Source of the DNA: Thermoanaerobacter wiegelii Rt8.B1 | Lineage (GTDB): Bacteria; Bacillota; Thermoanaerobacteria; Thermoanaerobacterales; Thermoanaerobacteraceae | Direction of reading: 5' to 3' | Assembly: GCF_000147695.2 (NCBI RefSeq) | Contig: NC_015958.1 | Coordinates: forward strand, 598,501 to 662,500 | DNA: 64,000 nucleotides | Shown: positions 62,599 to 64,000 of the stretch, piece by piece | Position numbering within the stretch: the stretch's first letter is position 1 | Layout: each line of letters begins with the position of its first letter | The notes under the pieces: generated by a model | Seen by the model: the letters and a program-made list of their open reading frames with translations, nothing else | Databases searched by the model: none | Told to the model about the DNA's origin: nothing | Position numbers and translations under genes: made by a program

Positions 62599-63057
62599 AT
62601 GGATAAGTTGACGATTTGGGAAGTATTTTTGTTTTCAGTGCCAGAGGCAGCAGTTATAATAAGTATTGCTTTTGGTTTAGGGGGAGTAAAGTTTAAGCCA
62701 AAAAAGATTTTGTATATAAGCTTACTTACTGGAATCATATTGTACTTTATAAGGCCATTGGTCAGTAGTTATATTGTAAATGTTATACTTTATATCGGGG
62801 TATTAATGATTTTGTTTTTGGTATTTAAAGTTATGGACTTTTTTAAAGGTATGATGAGTGTTATTTTATCCGTCTCCATTTATTTAATAATAGAATATCT
62901 AAATGTTACGGCAATTCAATTTTTATTTGATATAGATCCTGTAATTTTATTGAAGGACTATGTTTTACGATTTGAGTGTTTTTTACCCCAATTATTAATA
63001 GCAATTTTGGTTTCTTTTGCTATACGCAAATATAAACTTTATCTATTTACAGAGTAA
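62599..63057 (+). CDS. Small integral membrane protein of a two-component cluster
   Basis: 152 aa with about five membrane helices and little else. Not recognised as a named family; it resembles the detached membrane-sensing part of AgrC/GHKL-type sensor kinases. It lies 21 bases before a LytTR response regulator and a probable kinase, so it is likely the membrane input or partner of that system. AAAGGCG ribosome binding site. Confidence 0.65.
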   Translation: MDKLTIWEVFLFSVPEAAVIISIAFGLGGVKFKPKKILYISLLTGIILYFIRPLVSSYIVNVILYIGVLMILFLVFKVMDFFKGMMSVILSVSIYLIIEYLNVTAIQFLFDIDPVILLKDYVLRFECFLPQLLIAILVSFAIRKYKLYLFTE

Positions 63058-63078
63058 TGTATTGGGAGATGAATTTAT

Positions 63079-63789
63079 ATGTTAAGAATAGTCATTGCAG
63101 AAGACGATATAAATTTTAAAAAAGAACTCATAAAAATTCTTTTAACAATGGAAGGTGTAAGTGTTGAATATTCTACGGGAGACGGAAATGACGCATTAGA
63201 AGCATTAATTAAAATTAAACCGGACGTTGCCATTTTAGATATAGGATTACCAGGAATATCGGGCATTGAGGTGGCGAAAAAGATTAGAGAATACATGCCT
63301 TTTTTGGAAATAATTTTTATTACTTCTTTTGAGGAATACATAAAAGATGCTGTAAAGCTTTATGCTTCTGATTATATTGAGAAACCCCTTGATGAGAAGA
63401 GGCTGAGAAAAACTTTAGATAGGATAAAGAAAAAACTTTTGGAAGTAGAAAATGTTATCCCTTTTAAGACGGAAGATGGAGTAAAGCTTATCAATCCAAA
63501 GGAAATTTATTGTGTTCAAGCCAGTAAAAAAAGGAGCATAGTTTATACCCAAAAAGAAAAATTTATATGTGATTACTCTTTAAAAGAAATAGAGGAATTG
63601 TTAGATGGTAGCATGTTTTTTAGAACAAATCGGTCTTTTTTAGTGAACCTCTTTAAAGTTGAGCTGTTGAAAGATAACAATAGGACTTCCTTTGAGATAC
63701 GTTTTAAAGGCTCAAATTATAAGGCTTATCTCTCTAAAGAATTGTATGAAGAATTTAGGAGGAGAGTAAAAGCTATTTACAAATCATAG
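63079..63789 (+). CDS. LytTR family response regulator
   Basis: 236 aa. Receiver domain (1-120) with the acidic pair in IAEDD, phosphorylated Asp54 in VAILDIGLPG, Thr/Ser in FITSFEEYI and Lys in YIEKPLDE. LytTR DNA-binding domain (about 130-236) with CVQASKKRSIVYT and FFRTNRSFLVNLFKVE. Such regulators control secretion, virulence, competence or membrane genes. Target here unknown. Confidence 0.93.
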   Translation: MLRIVIAEDDINFKKELIKILLTMEGVSVEYSTGDGNDALEALIKIKPDVAILDIGLPGISGIEVAKKIREYMPFLEIIFITSFEEYIKDAVKLYASDYIEKPLDEKRLRKTLDRIKKKLLEVENVIPFKTEDGVKLINPKEIYCVQASKKRSIVYTQKEKFICDYSLKEIEELLDGSMFFRTNRSFLVNLFKVELLKDNNRTSFEIRFKGSNYKAYLSKELYEEFRRRVKAIYKS

Positions 63790-63808
63790 TTAGATTGGAA
63801 GAGGTTTT

Positions 63809-64000
63809 ATGTTTAAGGATAGTTACAAAAATGCGATGATGATTTATGTAGTGCAAATGGTATTGATAGTAATACTAGTAAACAACAATTTTATGAAAAG
63901 TCTTGATGTATTTCAGCCAAAAAATCAAGAGTTGTTTAGGATTTTCATAGGAATTTTAATTTTTATATTGAATGGGTTTTCTATTTTTGTGTTAAGAGAG
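63809..64000 (+). CDS. Probable sensor kinase, N-terminal membrane part, cut by the window end
   Basis: 64 codons visible, open at the window edge. Starts MFKDSYKNAMMIYVVQMVLI after GAGG; two hydrophobic segments with a 25-residue extracytoplasmic loop between them. Position directly after a LytTR regulator suggests its cognate GHKL-type histidine kinase, but the kinase domain is outside the window. Confidence 0.55.
   Translation, partial: MFKDSYKNAMMIYVVQMVLIVILVNNNFMKSLDVFQPKNQELFRIFIGILIFILNGFSIFVLRE

Noticed and set aside
1-64000. tRNA, rRNA, CRISPR arrays, prophage
   Set aside because: Gaps between genes were read; none shows a cloverleaf with TTC-type T-loop, regularly spaced repeats or phage genes.

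Overview
The window is an AT-rich, low-GC Gram-positive chromosome segment. The gene content (Spo0E-like regulator, Rex, NiaR, RF2 with its frameshift site, long-form HPF, crotonase/butyryl-CoA genes, arginine deiminase genes, Liv-type transporter, flagellar genes) and strong AGGAGG ribosome binding sites point to an anaerobic, probably thermophilic, motile Firmicute of the Thermoanaerobacter/Caldanaerobacter type. Genus placement is inference; no rRNA is present to test it. I saw no tRNA, rRNA, IS element, prophage or CRISPR array.

Layout. 1-10.7 kb: flagellar and cell-surface block: a 5'-truncated two-domain glycosyltransferase with TPRs, asnB on the other strand, a Spo0E-like protein, then flaG-fliD-fliS-flgN/fliT behind a sigma-28-type promoter, and a chemoreceptor on the minus strand. 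10.8-13.6 kb: zinc-ribbon protein, a DnaA-box cluster and a polar amino acid ABC transporter. 13.6-18.9 kb: two copies of one roughly 280-nt structured RNA (probably the raiA motif), one before hpf and one before secA; between them lie a conserved protein, a leader-peptide/attenuator-like element, an HD-GYP membrane protein, a DUF5317-type protein, and niaR with its target niaX. 18.9-27.9 kb: secA, prfB (programmed +1 frameshift), tex (frameshifted), a secreted protein, a VTT membrane protein and an amidohydrolase. 28-31.4 kb: arcA-arcB-arcC. 31.4-35 kb: FMN riboswitch with ribU, then tsaE-tsaB-rimI-tsaD. 35-39.7 kb: a dehydrogenase, an ABC-F ATPase (frameshifted) and motAB. 39.8-47 kb: rex and the crt-bcd-etfB-etfA-hbd-coaD-thl butyryl-CoA set. 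47.1-61.3 kb: a sigma-54 enhancer-binding regulator followed by a long accessory operon (MaoC hydratase, Liv-type ABC transporter, two alpha/beta-hydrolases, two divergent KAS III proteins, a CoA-transferase, a secreted lipase-like hydrolase and a soluble chemoreceptor). 61.4-64 kb: butyrate kinase and a LytTR two-component cluster cut by the window end.

Main result. Three sites with canonical -24/-12 (sigma-54) spacing lie upstream of crt, upstream of hbd and upstream of the MaoC/Liv operon, and the only enhancer-binding protein in the window sits between these operons. I infer one sigma-54 regulon joining an uptake/hydrolysis island to the crotonyl-CoA/butyryl-CoA pathway and probably to butyrate kinase. 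The gene set would fit fermentation of a secreted-hydrolase-accessible ester, for example an (R)-3-hydroxybutyrate polymer or oligomer, to acetate and butyrate. The substrate is a hypothesis.

Caution. Four genes (fliS, tex, the ABC-F ATPase, livH) are each broken by one nucleotide, three in homopolymer runs and tex beside short T and G runs, and a fifth (the VTT protein) may be. Assembly indels are the simplest general explanation, although fliS sits exactly on a canonical slippery heptamer and livH on a G8 tract that could be phase-variable.
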